A stretch of 64,000 nt of DNA from assembly GCF_003634575.1 (NCBI RefSeq), contig NZ_RBLJ01000005.1:416971-480970 (forward strand). The letters are read 5' to 3'. This stretch comes from Photorhabdus asymbiotica. GTDB lineage: Bacteria; Pseudomonadota; Gammaproteobacteria; Enterobacterales; Enterobacteriaceae. The notes below the pieces were generated by a model. The model was given only the letters and a program-made list of their open reading frames with translations, was not told the DNA's origin and did not search any database. Of the stretch, positions 1 through 11,016 are shown piece after piece (the stretch's first letter is position 1; every line of letters begins with the position of its first letter). A program made the position numbers and the translations under genes.

Positions 1-1275
1 TGTACTGGCCGTATTCTTGAAGTACCCGTTGGTCGAGGTCTGCTTGGTCGTGTAGTAAACACTCTGGGCGAACCAATCGATGGTAAAGGTCCTGTTGAGC
101 ATGATGGTTTCTCTGCTGTTGAAATGATTGCTCCGGGTGTTATCGACCGTCAATCCGTTGATCAGCCGGTACAGACTGGTTATAAATCTGTTGACGCTAT
201 GATCCCAATTGGTCGAGGTCAACGTGAACTGGTTATCGGTGACCGTCAGACGGGTAAAACAGCATTGGCTATTGATGCAATCATTAACCAGCGCGATTCA
301 GGCATTAAATGTGTTTATGTCGCCGTTGGTCAAAAAGCTTCGACTATTGCGAACGTAGTTCGTAAATTAGAGGAGCATGGTGCTCTTGCCAATACTATTG
401 TAGTCGTTGCGACTGCTTCAGAATCTGCTGCATTGCAATATTTGGCACCATATTCTGGTTGTGCAATGGGCGAATATTTCCGCGATCGCGGTGAAGATGC
501 GCTGATTGTTTATGATGATTTATCTAAGCAAGCTGTTGCTTATCGTCAAATTTCTCTGTTGCTCCGTCGTCCACCAGGACGTGAAGCATTCCCTGGTGAT
601 GTTTTCTATTTGCACTCCCGTTTGCTGGAACGTGCTGCGCGTGTTAACGCTGAATATGTAGAAAAATTCACGAATGGCGAAGTGAAAGGTAAAACAGGTT
701 CTCTGACAGCTCTGCCTATCATTGAGACTCAAGCTGGTGACGTATCAGCATTCGTACCAACAAACGTTATTTCAATTACTGATGGTCAGATCTTCTTAGA
801 ATCCAGCCTGTTCAACGCGGGTATTCGTCCGGCAGTTAACCCTGGGATTTCCGTATCCCGTGTAGGTGGTGCTGCTCAGACTAAAATCGTGAAGAAATTG
901 TCTGGTGGTATTCGTACTGCTCTGGCTCAGTATCGCGAACTGGCAGCATTTTCTCAGTTTGCTTCAGACCTTGATGATGCAACTCGTAAGCAGTTGGATC
1001 ATGGTCAGAAAGTCACTGAATTGCTGAAACAAAAACAGTATGCTCCGATGTCTGTTGCGCAACAGTCACTGTCTCTGTTTTCTGCGGAACGTGGTTATCT
1101 GGAAGATGTCGAAATCGCTAAGATTATTGATTTCGAGTCTGCGCTGCTTGCGTATGCCAGCCGTGAACATGCTGATCTTCTAAAAGAGATTGACCAGTCT
1201 GGTGGTTACAATGAAGAGATCGAAGCGAAGCTGAAAGCTCTGCTCGATTCCTTCAAAGCAACTCAGTCCTGGTAA
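1..1275 (+). CDS. atpA: ATP synthase F1 subunit alpha (5' end outside window)
   Basis: The frame is open from base 1, beginning inside the beta-barrel/nucleotide-binding junction (LGEPIDGKG), so the true start lies upstream of the window. The Walker A motif GDRQTGKTA is at about 240-266 and the VYDDLSKQ region at about 508-532. The alpha subunit carries the non-catalytic nucleotide sites of the cytoplasmic F1 head. The C-terminus ends normally at [11 protein letters not shown]. It leads into atpG, atpD and atpC, the standard atp operon order. Identity with the enterobacterial family is obvious from the sequence. Confidence 0.98.
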   Translation, partial: CTGRILEVPVGRGLLGRVVNTLGEPIDGKGPVEHDGFSAVEMIAPGVIDRQSVDQPVQTGYKSVDAMIPIGRGQRELVIGDRQTGKTALAIDAIINQRDSGIKCVYVAVGQKASTIANVVRKLEEHGALANTIVVVATASESAALQYLAPYSGCAMGEYFRDRGEDALIVYDDLSKQAVAYRQISLLLRRPPGREAFPGDVFYLHSRLLERAARVNAEYVEKFTNGEVKGKTGSLTALPIIETQAGDVSAFVPTNVISITDGQIFLESSLFNAGIRPAVNPGISVSRVGGAAQTKIVKKLSGGIRTALAQYRELAAFSQFASDLDDATRKQLDHGQKVTELLKQKQYAPMSVAQQSLSLFSAERGYLEDVEIAKIIDFESALLAYASREHADLLKEIDQSGGYNEEIEAKLKALLDSFKATQSW

Positions 1276-1333
1276 CACTATTCGGCCCAGTTTAATTAAA
1301 CATGGGCCGTCTGGTTAATGAGGAGAATCAGGA

Positions 1334-2197
1334 ATGGCCGGCGCAAAAGAAATACGTACCAAGATCGCCAGCGTGCAAAACACGCAAAAAATCACTAAAG
1401 CGATGGAGATGGTTGCTGCGTCCAAAATGCGTAAAACGCAGGATCGCATGGCGGCCAGCCGTCCTTATGCAGAAACCATACGTAGCGTGATTGGTCACCT
1501 TGCGTTAGGTAATCTGGAATATAAACATCCATACCTTGAAGAACGTGAAATTAAACGTGTCGGGTATCTGGTTGTTTCTACCGATCGTGGCTTGTGTGGT
1601 GGTTTGAATACTAATTTATTCAAAAAGCTGATGTTAGACATGAAAGGCTGGTCTGATAAAGGTGTCCAGTGTGATCTGGCGCTTATCGGCTCTAAGGCTG
1701 CTTCTTTCTTTGCATCTGTTGGGGGCAATATCGTTGCTCAGGTTACAGGCATGGGAGATAACCCTTCACTGTCCGAATTGATCGGGCCGGTTAATATCAT
1801 GTTACGGGCATACGATGAAGGACGTCTGGATAAATTGTATGTGGTGACAAACAAGTTCATTAATACAATGTCTCAGGAACCGACTATTACTCAGTTATTG
1901 CCTCTGCCTGCCGGAGATGATGAGACGTTGAAGAAGAAATCCTGGGACTATTTATATGAACCTGATCCTAAGGCGTTGCTGGATATACTGCTGCGTCGTT
2001 ATGTAGAATCGCAGGTTTATCAGGGCGTCGTTGAAAACCTGGCTAGTGAACAGGCCGCAAGAATGGTGGCGATGAAAGCCGCGACTGATAATGGTGGCAG
2101 CCTGATCAAAGAGCTGCAGTTGGTTTATAACAAAGCTCGTCAGGCCAGCATAACTCAGGAGTTGACCGAGATTGTCTCGGGTGCTTCCGCGGTTTAA
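1334..2197 (+). CDS. atpG: ATP synthase F1 subunit gamma
   Basis: 287 aa, the usual enterobacterial length. The N-terminal coiled-coil strand ([20 protein letters not shown]) and the conserved C-terminal helix ([19 protein letters not shown]) form the central rotor shaft that couples c-ring rotation to catalysis in the beta subunits. A Shine-Dalgarno (AGGAG at about 1320) fixes the ATG at 1334. A longer frame starting at 1302 is a shadow. The gap to atpA is 58 nt and to atpD 34 nt, consistent with one transcript. Confidence 0.98.
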   Translation: MAGAKEIRTKIASVQNTQKITKAMEMVAASKMRKTQDRMAASRPYAETIRSVIGHLALGNLEYKHPYLEEREIKRVGYLVVSTDRGLCGGLNTNLFKKLMLDMKGWSDKGVQCDLALIGSKAASFFASVGGNIVAQVTGMGDNPSLSELIGPVNIMLRAYDEGRLDKLYVVTNKFINTMSQEPTITQLLPLPAGDDETLKKKSWDYLYEPDPKALLDILLRRYVESQVYQGVVENLASEQAARMVAMKAATDNGGSLIKELQLVYNKARQASITQELTEIVSGASAV

Positions 2198-2204
2198 CAG
2201 CTAG

Positions 2205-3614
<1,410 letters not shown>

Positions 3615-3635
3615 TACGGCTGACCGGAGGTTGAC

Positions 3636-4058
3636 ATGGCTGCAATGACTTACCATCTGAATGTTGTCAGTGCTGAAAGCCGGATGTTTGACGGCTTAGT
3701 ACAGAAAATTCAGGTGACAGGTAGTGAAGGTGAATTGGGGATTTACCCAGGACACGCCCCACTACTTACTGCCATAAAACCTGGCATGGTACGTATTGTT
3801 AAGCAGTTCGGTGAAGAAGAGGTAATTTACCTTTCTGGTGGTATCCTTGAGGTACAACCGAGCGGCGTTATCGTACTAGCTGACACTGCGATCCGTGGTA
3901 AAGATTTGGATGAAGCTAAGGCGTTGGAATCTAAGCGTAAAGCTGAAGAACACATCCGCAATTCTCACGGTGATGTTGACTATGCTCAGGCATCAGCTGA
4001 ATTGTCTAAAGCGATTGCAAAACTTCGTGTAATCGAGTTGACAAAAAAGGCAATGTAA
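3636..4058 (+). CDS. atpC: ATP synthase F1 subunit epsilon
   Basis: 140 aa. The N-terminal beta-sandwich ([27 protein letters not shown]) and the C-terminal helical hairpin ([27 protein letters not shown]) are complete. Epsilon joins gamma to the c-ring and its C-terminal helices inhibit ATP hydrolysis. A GGAGG Shine-Dalgarno sits just upstream. It is the last gene of the atp operon and a rho-independent terminator follows 21 nt later. Confidence 0.97.
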   Translation: MAAMTYHLNVVSAESRMFDGLVQKIQVTGSEGELGIYPGHAPLLTAIKPGMVRIVKQFGEEEVIYLSGGILEVQPSGVIVLADTAIRGKDLDEAKALESKRKAEEHIRNSHGDVDYAQASAELSKAIAKLRVIELTKKAM

Positions 4059-4079
4059 TACAGGCAGTTAAAGAAAAGA

Positions 4080-4110
4080 AGCCAGTTGGTGTAAGCTAAC
4101 TGGCTTTTTT
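4080..4110 (+). terminator. atp operon terminator
   Basis: The stem AGCCAGTT/AACTGGCT closes on a 10-nt loop and is followed directly by TTTTT. It sits 21 nt after the atpC stop and is a textbook rho-independent terminator for the atp operon. Confidence 0.9.
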
Positions 4111-4188
4111 GTATTGCGAAATATGTAGTAATTTATCTCGCAAACAGGTTTACTTTTTTTATCTTAAATTGGAGTTATCAGGTTTCTT

Positions 4189-5559
4189 ATGTCTAACAGT
4201 GCAAAAAGTGTTGTTATCCTTGCTGCGGGTAAAGGAACCCGTATGTATTCTGATCTCCCTAAAGTTTTACACTTGCTGGCAGGTAAACCTATGGTTCAGC
4301 ATGTGATTGATACTGCAATGGCATTGGGCGCTAAAAATGTTCATTTGGTGTATGGGCATGGTGGTGATCTGATGAAGCAGACTCTTTCTGAGCAAAAATT
4401 GAATTGGGTATTACAAGAGGAACAGTTAGGGACTGGTCATGCAATGCAGCAGGCAGCGCCACATTTTACTGATGATGAAGATATTCTGATGTTATATGGC
4501 GATGTACCTCTTATTGGTACGGATACCCTTGAGCGTCTGTTGGCTGCTAAACCTGAAGGTGGTATTGGTTTATTGACAGCAATTCTGGATAATCCAACAG
4601 GTTATGGTCGTATTATTCGTAAAAATGGGGACGTGACTGGAATCATTGAGCAAAAAGACGCAACTGAAGAGCAGTGTAAAATCAGTGAAATTAACACAGG
4701 TATTTTGGTTGCTAATGGTGGTGATTTAAAACGTTGGTTATCCCAATTGGATAATAACAACGCTCAGGGTGAATATTACATTACTGATGTGATTGCCTTG
4801 GCTCATAAAGAAGGCCGAAAAATTGAAGCAGTACATCCAAGACGTTTGAGTGAAATGGAAGGTGTAAATAACCGCCTACAACTTTCTACTCTTGAACGTA
4901 TTTATCAATCTGAACAGGCGGAAAAGTTATTGTTGGCCGGCGTTATGCTGCTAGATCCTACCCGTTTTGATTTGCGTGGCACGTTGATTCATGGCCGTGA
5001 TGTCGTTATTGATACTAATGTTATTATCGAAGGCAATGTAACTCTCGGAAATAACGTGCTGATTGGCACAGGTTGCGTACTGAAGAACTGCATTATTGGT
5101 GATGATTCTATTCTTAGTCCATATACAGTCATTGAAGATTCTGAAATGGGGGTTGGTTGTACTGTTGGGCCTTTTGCCCGTTTACGTCCCGGCTCTAAAC
5201 TTGCGGAAAAAGCCCATGTAGGGAATTTCGTTGAAATGAAGAAGTCTTATCTGGGTAAAGGTTCTAAGGCGGGACATCTGACTTATCTTGGTGATGCTGA
5301 TATTGGTAGTGATGTAAACATTGGTGCAGGTACTATTACCTGTAACTACGATGGTGCTAATAAATTTAAAACTATTATTGGTGATAACGTTTTTGTTGGT
5401 TCTAATACCCAACTTGTTGCTCCAGTGACAATTGCTAAAGGCGCTACAATTGGTGCAGGGACGACAGTGACGAAAAATGTTGCTGAAGATGAACTGGTAG
5501 TGAGCAGAACTAAGCAAACACATATTCAGGGGTGGAAACGCCCTGTTAAGAAAAAATAA
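4189..5559 (+). CDS. glmU: Bifunctional UDP-N-acetylglucosamine pyrophosphorylase / glucosamine-1-phosphate acetyltransferase
   Basis: 456 aa, the E. coli size. The N-terminal uridyltransferase carries the nucleotide-binding signature [18 protein letters not shown] at residues about 11-28. The C-terminal half is a left-handed beta-helix of hexapeptide repeats (for example [16 protein letters not shown]), the acetyltransferase. GlmU makes UDP-GlcNAc for peptidoglycan and LPS in the cytoplasm. Paired with glmS downstream, as in E. coli. The ATG at 4189 follows GGAG; an ORF starting at 4109 in another frame is a shadow. Confidence 0.98.
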   Translation: MSNSAKSVVILAAGKGTRMYSDLPKVLHLLAGKPMVQHVIDTAMALGAKNVHLVYGHGGDLMKQTLSEQKLNWVLQEEQLGTGHAMQQAAPHFTDDEDILMLYGDVPLIGTDTLERLLAAKPEGGIGLLTAILDNPTGYGRIIRKNGDVTGIIEQKDATEEQCKISEINTGILVANGGDLKRWLSQLDNNNAQGEYYITDVIALAHKEGRKIEAVHPRRLSEMEGVNNRLQLSTLERIYQSEQAEKLLLAGVMLLDPTRFDLRGTLIHGRDVVIDTNVIIEGNVTLGNNVLIGTGCVLKNCIIGDDSILSPYTVIEDSEMGVGCTVGPFARLRPGSKLAEKAHVGNFVEMKKSYLGKGSKAGHLTYLGDADIGSDVNIGAGTITCNYDGANKFKTIIGDNVFVGSNTQLVAPVTIAKGATIGAGTTVTKNVAEDELVVSRTKQTHIQGWKRPVKKK

Positions 5560-5668
5560 AATAATAATCCCCACTCTACAGGCTCGGGGACCGGCAAAGC
5601 CGGACAACAATCAGGCTCGTGACATTATATAAGGGCTTTCATCGGCCCTGTTTTTAGGAATAGAACTG
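5560..5668 (+). promoter_or_regulatory. glmU-glmS spacer with two hairpins
   Basis: Two short inverted repeats are visible: CCCC/GGGG at 5569-5572 and 5586-5589, then CCGGC-AAA-GCCGG at 5591-5603. Neither is followed by a T-run. In E. coli this spacer is where the glmUS transcript is cleaved and where the glmS leader is targeted by GlmZ sRNA. A similar post-transcriptional role here is inferred only from position. Confidence 0.4.
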
Positions 5669-7498
5669 ATGTGTGGAATTGTTGGTGCAGTAGCACAACG
5701 AGATATTGCAGAAATCCTGATTGAAGGACTTCGCCGTTTGGAATACCGTGGTTACGACTCCGCTGGGTTGGCGGTTGTTGATAACGAAAAGAATATGCTC
5801 CGCCTACGTGAAGTAGGTAAGGTACAAATGCTAGCTGATGAGGTTGGTAAACAACCAGTCCTGGGTGGGACAGGTATTGCTCATACCCGTTGGGCTACAC
5901 ATGGTGAACCGAACGAGAGGAATGCTCATCCGCATATTTCCGATTATATTGCTGTTGTTCACAACGGCATTATTGAAAACTATGAAGAATTGCGGGTTCA
6001 ATTAATTGAGCGTGGTTATTCGTTTGTATCGGATACTGACACAGAAGTTATTGCCCACCTTGTTCATTGGGAACAAAAGCAGGATGGCACTTTATTGGAA
6101 GCTGTCCAGCGTGTTATTCCTCAGCTTCGTGGTGCTTATGGTGCTGTTATTATGGATAGCCGTGATCCTGGAACAGTAATCGCTGCAAGATCTGGTAGTC
6201 CTTTGGTCATTGGTTTGGGTGTGGGGGAAAACTTCCTTGCGTCTGATCAATTGGCGTTGTTGCCTGTTACTCGTCGTTTTATCTTCCTTGAAGAAGGTGA
6301 TATTGCTGAAGTAACTCGTCGTACTGTGCGTATTTTTAATTCTCACGGTGAGCCAATTGAACGGGAACAGATTGAATCTAACATTCAGTATGATGCTGGT
6401 GACAAAGGTATTTATCGTCACTATATGCAAAAAGAGATCTATGAACAGCCAATGGCAATCAAAAGTACTTTGGAAAATCGCTTAGGTCATGGGCAAGTAG
6501 ATTTGTCTGAACTTGGCCCTAATGCAGCTGAATTGTTATCCAAAGTAGAACATATTCAGATTGTTGCTTGTGGTACATCCTATAACGCAGGTATGGTTTC
6601 CCGTTATTGGTTTGAAGCATTGGCTGGTATTCCTTGTGATGTAGAAATTGCCTCTGAATTTCGTTACCGCAAATCAGCACACCGTTCGGGAAGCTTACTT
6701 ATTACGTTGTCTCAATCAGGTGAAACAGCAGATACATTGGCAGCCTTGCGTTTATCTAAAGATCTTGGATATCTCACATCGTTGACAGTCTGTAATGTAG
6801 CGGGTTCCTCTTTGGTACGTGAATCTGATTTTGCTCTGATGACTAAAGCTGGAGCGGAAATTGGTGTTGCTTCAACGAAAGCTTTCACAACCCAATTGAC
6901 TGTATTGCTGATGCTGGTGGCTTATCTTGGACGTTTAAATGGTATTGATGCAGAGCAGGAACAAGAAATTGTTCATGCATTACATGCACTGCCAAGCCGC
7001 ATCGAAGGCATGTTGTCGAAAGATAAAATTATCGAGGCGCTGGCGGAAGATTTTTCTGACAAACACCATGCATTGTTCCTTGGCCGTGGTGATCAGTACC
7101 CGATTGCGGTTGAAGGAGCCCTGAAATTAAAAGAAATTTCTTATATTCATGCTGAAGCTTATGCGGCAGGTGAATTGAAACATGGCCCGTTGGCACTGAT
7201 TGATGCAGACATGCCTGTTATCATTGTGGCTCCAAACAATGAGTTATTGGAAAAACTGAAATCCAATATCGAAGAAGTACGTGCTCGTGGTGGACTGTTG
7301 TATGTATTTGCTGATCAAGATGCTGGCTTTACAGACAGTGAAGGAATGAAGATCATTCCATTACCGCATGTCGAAGAATTGATTGCACCAATATTTTATA
7401 CCGTGCCACTGCAACTACTTTCCTATCATGTTGCTTTGATTAAAGGAACTGATGTTGATCAGCCGCGTAACTTGGCTAAATCAGTGACTGTGGAATAA
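5669..7498 (+). CDS. glmS: Glutamine-fructose-6-phosphate aminotransferase (isomerizing)
   Basis: 609 aa, as in E. coli. The N-terminal nucleophile is Cys2 ([12 protein letters not shown]), the glutaminase domain containing [13 protein letters not shown]. Two SIS sugar-isomerase domains follow, with CGTSYNAG and SQSGETADT in the first and the [11 protein letters not shown] region in the second. The C-terminus is the canonical [11 protein letters not shown]. It catalyses the first committed step of hexosamine synthesis, fructose-6-P plus glutamine to glucosamine-6-P, feeding GlmU through GlmM (not in the window). Confidence 0.98.
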   Translation: MCGIVGAVAQRDIAEILIEGLRRLEYRGYDSAGLAVVDNEKNMLRLREVGKVQMLADEVGKQPVLGGTGIAHTRWATHGEPNERNAHPHISDYIAVVHNGIIENYEELRVQLIERGYSFVSDTDTEVIAHLVHWEQKQDGTLLEAVQRVIPQLRGAYGAVIMDSRDPGTVIAARSGSPLVIGLGVGENFLASDQLALLPVTRRFIFLEEGDIAEVTRRTVRIFNSHGEPIEREQIESNIQYDAGDKGIYRHYMQKEIYEQPMAIKSTLENRLGHGQVDLSELGPNAAELLSKVEHIQIVACGTSYNAGMVSRYWFEALAGIPCDVEIASEFRYRKSAHRSGSLLITLSQSGETADTLAALRLSKDLGYLTSLTVCNVAGSSLVRESDFALMTKAGAEIGVASTKAFTTQLTVLLMLVAYLGRLNGIDAEQEQEIVHALHALPSRIEGMLSKDKIIEALAEDFSDKHHALFLGRGDQYPIAVEGALKLKEISYIHAEAYAAGELKHGPLALIDADMPVIIVAPNNELLEKLKSNIEEVRARGGLLYVFADQDAGFTDSEGMKIIPLPHVEELIAPIFYTVPLQLLSYHVALIKGTDVDQPRNLAKSVTVE

Positions 7499-7504
7499 TC
7501 GTTT

Positions 7505-7631
7505 TATACCCAATAAATTTCGAGTTGCAGCGCGGCGGCAAGTGAACGAATCCCCAGGAGCATAGATAACGATGTGACTGGGGTGAGTGAAAGCAGCCAA
7601 CAAAGCAGCAACTTGAAGGATGAAGGGTATA
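7505..7631. repeat. ERIC element, copy 1 (127 bp)
   Basis: The element begins TATACCC and ends GGGTATA, is exactly 127 bp, and contains the ERIC core AATCCCCAGGAGC...GACTGGGGTGAG. ERIC (IRU) elements are imperfect palindromic, non-autonomous repeats of Enterobacterales found in transcribed intergenic DNA. This copy lies just after the glmS stop and before its terminator, so it would be in the 3' UTR. Short ORFs across it are translations of the repeat. Confidence 0.92.
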
Positions 7632-7649
7632 TAAGTAAGAAGTTGAAAT

Positions 7650-7686
7650 AAGCCTTTGTACATTGAAAGTACAGAGGCTTTTTTTT
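7650..7686 (+). terminator. glmS terminator
   Basis: The stem AAGCCTTTGTAC/GTACAGAGGCTT (with one bulge) ends in an eight-base T-run. It lies downstream of the ERIC element and upstream of the Zur box and would end the glmUS transcript. Confidence 0.85.
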
Positions 7687-7737
7687 GGGTCTGAGAAAAT
7701 TTTTCATTATTTTCTTGCTCATAAACACGAATCACGA

Positions 7738-7758
7738 TAATGTTATAATATAACATTA
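7738..7758. promoter_or_regulatory. Zur operator upstream of rpmE2
   Basis: A 21-bp perfect palindrome around one central base contains the core TGTTATAATATAACA. This matches the gammaproteobacterial Zur box. It lies 17 bp before the rpmE2 start, where bound Zur-Zn would block transcription. Zinc starvation should therefore induce rpmE2-rpmJ2. Confidence 0.88.
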
Positions 7759-7775
7759 CAATTTCGGCGGAAGAA

Positions 7776-8030
7776 ATGAAACCAAACATTCACCCAAACT
7801 ATCGGGTAGTCGTATTTCACGATACCAGTGTTAATGCCTATTTTTCGATTGGCTCCACGATTCGTACAGAACGGACAATTACCTTAAATGGAGAAGAGTA
7901 TCCATATGTCACTATAGATGTGTCATCGGAATCACATCCTTTCTATACAGGTAAACAGAAAACTTTATCTCAGGAAGGCAGTACGGCGCGATTCCAGAAA
8001 AAGTTTGGGCGTTTTATTGGCAATAAATAG
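7776..8030 (+). CDS. rpmE2: 50S ribosomal protein L31 type B (zinc-independent)
   Basis: 84 aa, starting [18 protein letters not shown] and containing the [10 protein letters not shown] block typical of L31 type B (YkgM). There is no cysteine in the whole protein, unlike zinc-binding L31 with its CxxC motif. Under zinc limitation it replaces zinc-bound L31 on the ribosome, freeing zinc. A GGCGGAAG ribosome site precedes the ATG. It is the first gene of a two-gene unit with rpmJ2, 17 nt upstream of it, under the Zur palindrome. Confidence 0.95.
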   Translation: MKPNIHPNYRVVVFHDTSVNAYFSIGSTIRTERTITLNGEEYPYVTIDVSSESHPFYTGKQKTLSQEGSTARFQKKFGRFIGNK

Positions 8031-8047
8031 ATTGAGAGATCATAAAA

Positions 8048-8188
8048 ATGCAGGTATTAAGTTCACTTAAAACAGCAAAAACTCGCCACCCGGATTGCAA
8101 AATCGTAAGCCGTCGTGGCCGGTTGTATGTTATTTGTAAGTCTAATCCACGTTTTAAAGCAGTTCAGGGGAAGAAAAAGAAACGTTGA
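8048..8188 (+). CDS. rpmJ2: 50S ribosomal protein L36 type B
   Basis: A 46-codon frame beginning [18 protein letters not shown] and ending in a basic KKKKR tail matches the YkgO/L36-2 family. It lacks the four zinc ligands of canonical L36 (only two cysteines, C18 and C30). It follows rpmE2 by 17 nt, the conserved ykgM-ykgO arrangement, and is predicted to be co-induced on zinc depletion. Confidence 0.93.
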   Translation: MQVLSSLKTAKTRHPDCKIVSRRGRLYVICKSNPRFKAVQGKKKKR

Positions 8189-8207
8189 TATTAATGCTGA
8201 TGGTAGA

Positions 8208-8236
8208 ACTCGCAGCTTATAACTGCGGGTTTTCTG
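8208..8236 (+). terminator. rpmE2-rpmJ2 terminator
   Basis: The stem ACTCGCAG/CTGCGGGT (one G-U pair) is followed by TTTTCTGCCCTTTT, 20 nt after the rpmJ2 stop. Confidence 0.75.
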
Positions 8237-8393
8237 CCCTTTTGGGGTTGTATGTCTAACCATTTGGAAAATAGTTAGCATGAGATTTATTTGAGAAGAG
8301 ATATAGCGAAGCTGTATTTTTTGTAGAATAAAATTTCATTAGATATTGATTGTACGGTACAAAATTAAACGTTTAGTTGGCTGCTATTGCTAC

Positions 8394-8501
8394 AGATTTT
8401 TCCCTCAAAAGTAGTTCGTTATTTGTGCTTTTTAATGTATTTCATTGTAAATCACCGTTCTGGTCATTTGTTGACACCTGGATATAGCTAATTTTTCCCA
8501 T
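8394..8501 (-). pseudogene. DNA invertase remnant (left)
   Basis: Read on the minus strand, the sequence starts ATGGGAAAAATTAGC and follows the N-terminus of the intact invertase at 11017 (KISYI.VSTNDQNGDLQ). It then hits a stop where the intact gene has the Arg codon after DLQ and decays. Only about 35 codons remain. It diverges from the fibre cassette at 8565, the same layout as intact invertase/cassette 2 and remnant/cassette 4. Confidence 0.8.
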
Positions 8502-8562
8502 ATATACCCCTGCCTAATACCCATAAGAGACTATTCTTTTGGAAATCTCACAGAATTGTGAG

Positions 8563-8588
8563 TTTTGAAAAATCTTGGTTTGGTGGAA
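8563..8588 (+). other. Invertase crossover site 1
   Basis: Two 12-bp half-sites, TTTTGAAAAATC and GGTTTGGTGGAA, flank the central dinucleotide TT, resembling hix/gix/cix sites of Hin-family invertases. It sits at the very start of the fibre cassette with the codon frame beginning at the third base, the same phase as sites 2-4. Confidence 0.8.
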
Positions 8589-9062
8589 AAGCTAATTCCA
8601 GTCGGTGTACCTCTTCCCTGGCCGACTGAAACACCGCCAGAGGGATGGGTTCAGTGTAATGGTGCGGCCTTTGATAAGTCGAAATTTCCGAAATTAGCTA
8701 AGGCTTATCCTAGTGGTAATTTACCTGATTTACGCGGTGAATTTATTCGTGGCTGGGATGATGGGCGTGGGATCGATCAATCACGAGCATTGCTGTCCCA
8801 ACAAAATTCAACACGATTGCCCAGTGTTTATGTTCACGCTGCTTCTGCTGATATCGGGATATTGGTATCACCTCCTGTTAATACATATTCCCGTACTTAT
8901 CCATCAGAAATTATGGCCAGTGATTTTGAAGATAGTACTAACGGCAGTGGCCCCTATTACACGACAAGCTCGTCATTAGTACCAGGTGGTTCAGTTGGAC
9001 TATCTGCTTTTCGAGTACGTCCGCGTAACATCGCATTTAACTACATTGTGAGAGCAGCATAA
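8565..9062 (+). CDS. Silent tail-fibre C-terminal cassette 1 (collar-type tip)
   Basis: 165 codons from an in-frame TTG inside crossover site 1: KNLGLVEKLIPVGVPLPWPT, then a tail-collar domain (GWVQCNGAAFDKSKFP, NLPDLRGEFIRGWDDGRG) and the closing RPRNIAFNYIVRAA. The first ~65 residues are almost identical to the gpH C-terminal region at 17375 onward, while the central part is different. It has no Shine-Dalgarno or N-terminal shaft, so it is probably expressed only when joined to the gpH N-terminus by recombination. The site is in direct orientation to site 3, so two inversions would be needed. Confidence 0.75.
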   Translation: MKNLGLVEKLIPVGVPLPWPTETPPEGWVQCNGAAFDKSKFPKLAKAYPSGNLPDLRGEFIRGWDDGRGIDQSRALLSQQNSTRLPSVYVHAASADIGILVSPPVNTYSRTYPSEIMASDFEDSTNGSGPYYTTSSSLVPGGSVGLSAFRVRPRNIAFNYIVRAA

Positions 9063-9368
9063 CGATTACAAGCTATTTTAAATGGAAATAATATTTCTAT
9101 ATCACTGTATTTAATTATGATGTAGCTGCTCATTCTTGTGTTGAACAGCTACTTACCGAAGGACAGTGATATTGCTATTTATCACAGTGCAAAATTAGCA
9201 TGCCAGGAATATACATCTAATTATCTTGGAAGAATAGTCTATAGCATCAGAGTTCTTGAACAATAAGAAATTACTCGGAAATGTTGGCATTCAAACACCC
9301 TGATAATATGTGGTATTACTGAACAAGGTTAATACTCCACTGGTTTCTGTTATAAATAAAGTTATTAA
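9063..9368. other. Intergenic stretch, no gene seen
   Basis: About 300 bp between cassette 1 and the shared terminator. No frame of useful length, RNA gene or repeat was recognised. The sequence is AT-rich with scattered stops in all frames. Confidence 0.5.
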
Positions 9369-9400
9369 GACCGGGAGCTATCCTAACCCCGGTCCTTTTT
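9369..9400. terminator. Terminator between converging fibre cassettes
   Basis: GACCGGG and CCCCGGTC form a stem with an 11-nt loop followed by CTTTTT. A related hairpin (GACCGGG...CCGGTCTTTTT) follows the fibre assembly gene at 18957, so the terminators appear to belong to the duplicated cassettes. Confidence 0.75.
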
Positions 9401-9405
9401 ATAAG

Positions 9406-9942
9406 CTACGATAATGGTGGACTTGGCCAGACAATTTCTGGTGTTGTCGAAATATCAATTCGATTAAGCATTATTCGGTATTTTTTCCATTTCAATAGAG
9501 TGTTTTTTTCTTCTTCAGTAGCTATATTTAAATCAATAGCATCTTGTAATGGAACTATAATATTGTTAGCTTTAACTAGTAACTGAACTCTCTCATATTC
9601 TGCTTTCCTAATTAATTCTTCTTTAGTTGCGACATAGGGAAATATTTTCTGTCCATCAAATATCCATTTATAATTGGTTTTCTCATTAAATTCTTTTGGT
9701 ACTTCATTTTTATTAATTTCTGCAACAGAAAAACCAAGTGGTGCAAATTTAGATACATCAGTCGTTATTGCACGAATGAGACCATTAGCATCATACATAA
9801 TCTTTAATGTTTCTGTTGAGAATTGATTTTGAGATGTATACCAGTCATTACCTTGCTTATCCTGAAGATAAAGTGCAAACTGTACAGCGTTTTCACTGTC
9901 AGGTATATATTGCTCAAATGGGCCAAGATTTACCAAATTCAT
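9406..9942 (-). CDS. Tail fibre assembly protein (cassette 2)
   Basis: About 178 aa from ATG 9942, chosen over 9972 because GAGGAT lies 8 nt upstream and this start clears the stop of the preceding cassette. The C-terminal half (AEYERVQLLVKANNIIVPLQDAID..EEEKNTLLKWKKYRIMLNRIDIS..EIVWPSPP) is the hallmark of the caudoviral tail fibre assembly family (P2 gpG / Tfa). These act as chaperones for their matched fibre tip. It follows cassette 2 and would be expressed with it after inversion between sites 2 and 3. Confidence 0.85.
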   Translation of the reverse strand: MNLVNLGPFEQYIPDSENAVQFALYLQDKQGNDWYTSQNQFSTETLKIMYDANGLIRAITTDVSKFAPLGFSVAEINKNEVPKEFNEKTNYKWIFDGQKIFPYVATKEELIRKAEYERVQLLVKANNIIVPLQDAIDLNIATEEEKNTLLKWKKYRIMLNRIDISTTPEIVWPSPPLS

Positions 9943-9947
9943 TATTT

Positions 9948-10952
9948 TTATCCTCGTACAATAGTGATCCATTGACCATTCTTAAGAAATTGAATGGGAC
10001 TCCAATATAACGTCTCGGCGGAATAATCCCTGTCTCTATTATAAAAACCAGTTAATACATTAGGACCATGGTATTCCAATACACCACCAGCTCCTACTTG
10101 TACTTCAGCACCAAGGCGGATGTTGGTAATGTAAAAACTATTGCATTCTTCTTTTGTATATGCTCCTAAGTTTCCAACAAAGGGAGGATTTGATGTATTA
10201 TATTCCATAGTCCAAGGTGTCCATGCCAAATCATGATATTGGCTGCGCGTATATATTCGACTGCTGTTATAAACAAAATAGCGTTGAATAATTCCCGCAG
10301 CCTTCAACACAATAAGCGAGCCAGCAAGTTGTTCAGGATAATTAGCACCATTTTGAGCATGAATATTATAGTCTTGATAATAAATTCCCGGTGTTTTGTA
10401 ATTATCTAAATTAGCTTTATCACCCAAATAAATAGCTTGACCATTAAAGATGTCTTGAGAAGTAATATCGACATCTCCGGATAGAGATTTCCCATTTATC
10501 TTACGGCTTCCTGTAATATATCGAGAATCGGATTCCGTTTGTGTATACACTTCAATATCTCCGGCGGTCGGTTTATTCAGAGTATTATATTCCCTAGCCC
10601 AAGATGTCCATACTCCTATGTCATTTAAGGAACGAGTGTATATCCGGCTGCTATTATAAACAAAATAACGTTGAATGATTCCCGCAGCCTTCAACACAAT
10701 AAGCGAGCCAGCTAGAGGTTCAGGATAATTAGTCCCCGTTTCTGCTGAAGCATTAGCATATTGAACATAAACACCTGGTGTTCTGTAATCATTCAAATTG
10801 ACTTTTTCAGGGATAGCTATAGCCTGCCCATCAAAGATATCCTGAGAAGTAATATTGATATCCCCAACCAACACCTTTCCGTTCACTTTCCGGCTATTAG
10901 GCACTGCATTTTTCGCCAAATTTACTGTTTCCAATAAACCAAGGTTTTTCAA
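9948..10952 (-). CDS. Silent tail-fibre C-terminal cassette 2 (pyocin-knob type)
   Basis: 334 codons from the TTG within crossover site 2 (KNLGLLETVNLAKNAVP). Residues 20-148 and 149-277 are two tandem copies of a ~129-residue unit (SRKVNGK..GDINITSQDIFDGQAI...AGSLIVLKAAGIIQRYFVYNSSRIYTRS), resembling pyocin-knob repeats. A different tip follows (IRLGAEVQVGAGGVLEYHGPNVLTGF..FLKNGQWITIVRG). No ribosome site lies before KNLGL, so it is likely silent in this orientation. Its tip is unrelated to the collar tips, so switching would change receptor specificity. The matching assembly gene follows 5 nt later. Confidence 0.82.
   Translation of the reverse strand: MKNLGLLETVNLAKNAVPNSRKVNGKVLVGDINITSQDIFDGQAIAIPEKVNLNDYRTPGVYVQYANASAETGTNYPEPLAGSLIVLKAAGIIQRYFVYNSSRIYTRSLNDIGVWTSWAREYNTLNKPTAGDIEVYTQTESDSRYITGSRKINGKSLSGDVDITSQDIFNGQAIYLGDKANLDNYKTPGIYYQDYNIHAQNGANYPEQLAGSLIVLKAAGIIQRYFVYNSSRIYTRSQYHDLAWTPWTMEYNTSNPPFVGNLGAYTKEECNSFYITNIRLGAEVQVGAGGVLEYHGPNVLTGFYNRDRDYSAETLYWSPIQFLKNGQWITIVRG
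10122..10895 (-). repeat. Two tandem 387-bp repeats inside fibre cassette 2
   Basis: 10895-10509 and 10508-10122 encode two in-frame copies of a 129-residue unit. They share long identical stretches such as AGSLIVLKAAGIIQRYFVYN. The copy number could change by slippage or unequal recombination without breaking the frame. Confidence 0.85.
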
Positions 10953-10954
10953 AA
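10929..10954 (-). other. Invertase crossover site 2
   Basis: Read on the minus strand: half-site TTTTGAAAAACC, central TT, half-site GGTTTATTGGAA. It is inverted relative to sites 1 and 3 and lies 62 bp before the intact invertase gene, the usual place for a Hin/Gin-type site. The codon phase is the same as at the other three sites. Confidence 0.82.
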
Positions 10955-11016
10955 TTCCCTAATCCATGATAATTTCTATAATAATAGTATCCCACTGGTA
11001 TTAAATAGGATTAAAC

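Larger units (their letters stand above)
8394..8588. repeat. Left arm of ~195-bp inverted repeat flanking the fibre region
   Basis: The reverse complement of this stretch matches 19579-19772 nearly base for base, with a one-base length difference and a few substitutions. It contains an invertase gene remnant and ends at crossover site 1. It brackets an ~11 kb segment with its partner. Confidence 0.9.

Noticed and set aside
7481..7789. Minus-strand ORFs of 102 and 74 aa after glmS
   Set aside because: They translate the ERIC repeat and the terminator; the same peptide words (PFILQVAALLAAFTHPSH) recur at every ERIC copy.
8713..8979. Overlapping ORFs inside tail-fibre cassettes (8713, 17981, 19152)
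   Set aside because: They are out-of-frame shadows of the collar or HxH-rich fibre domains with no family similarity.
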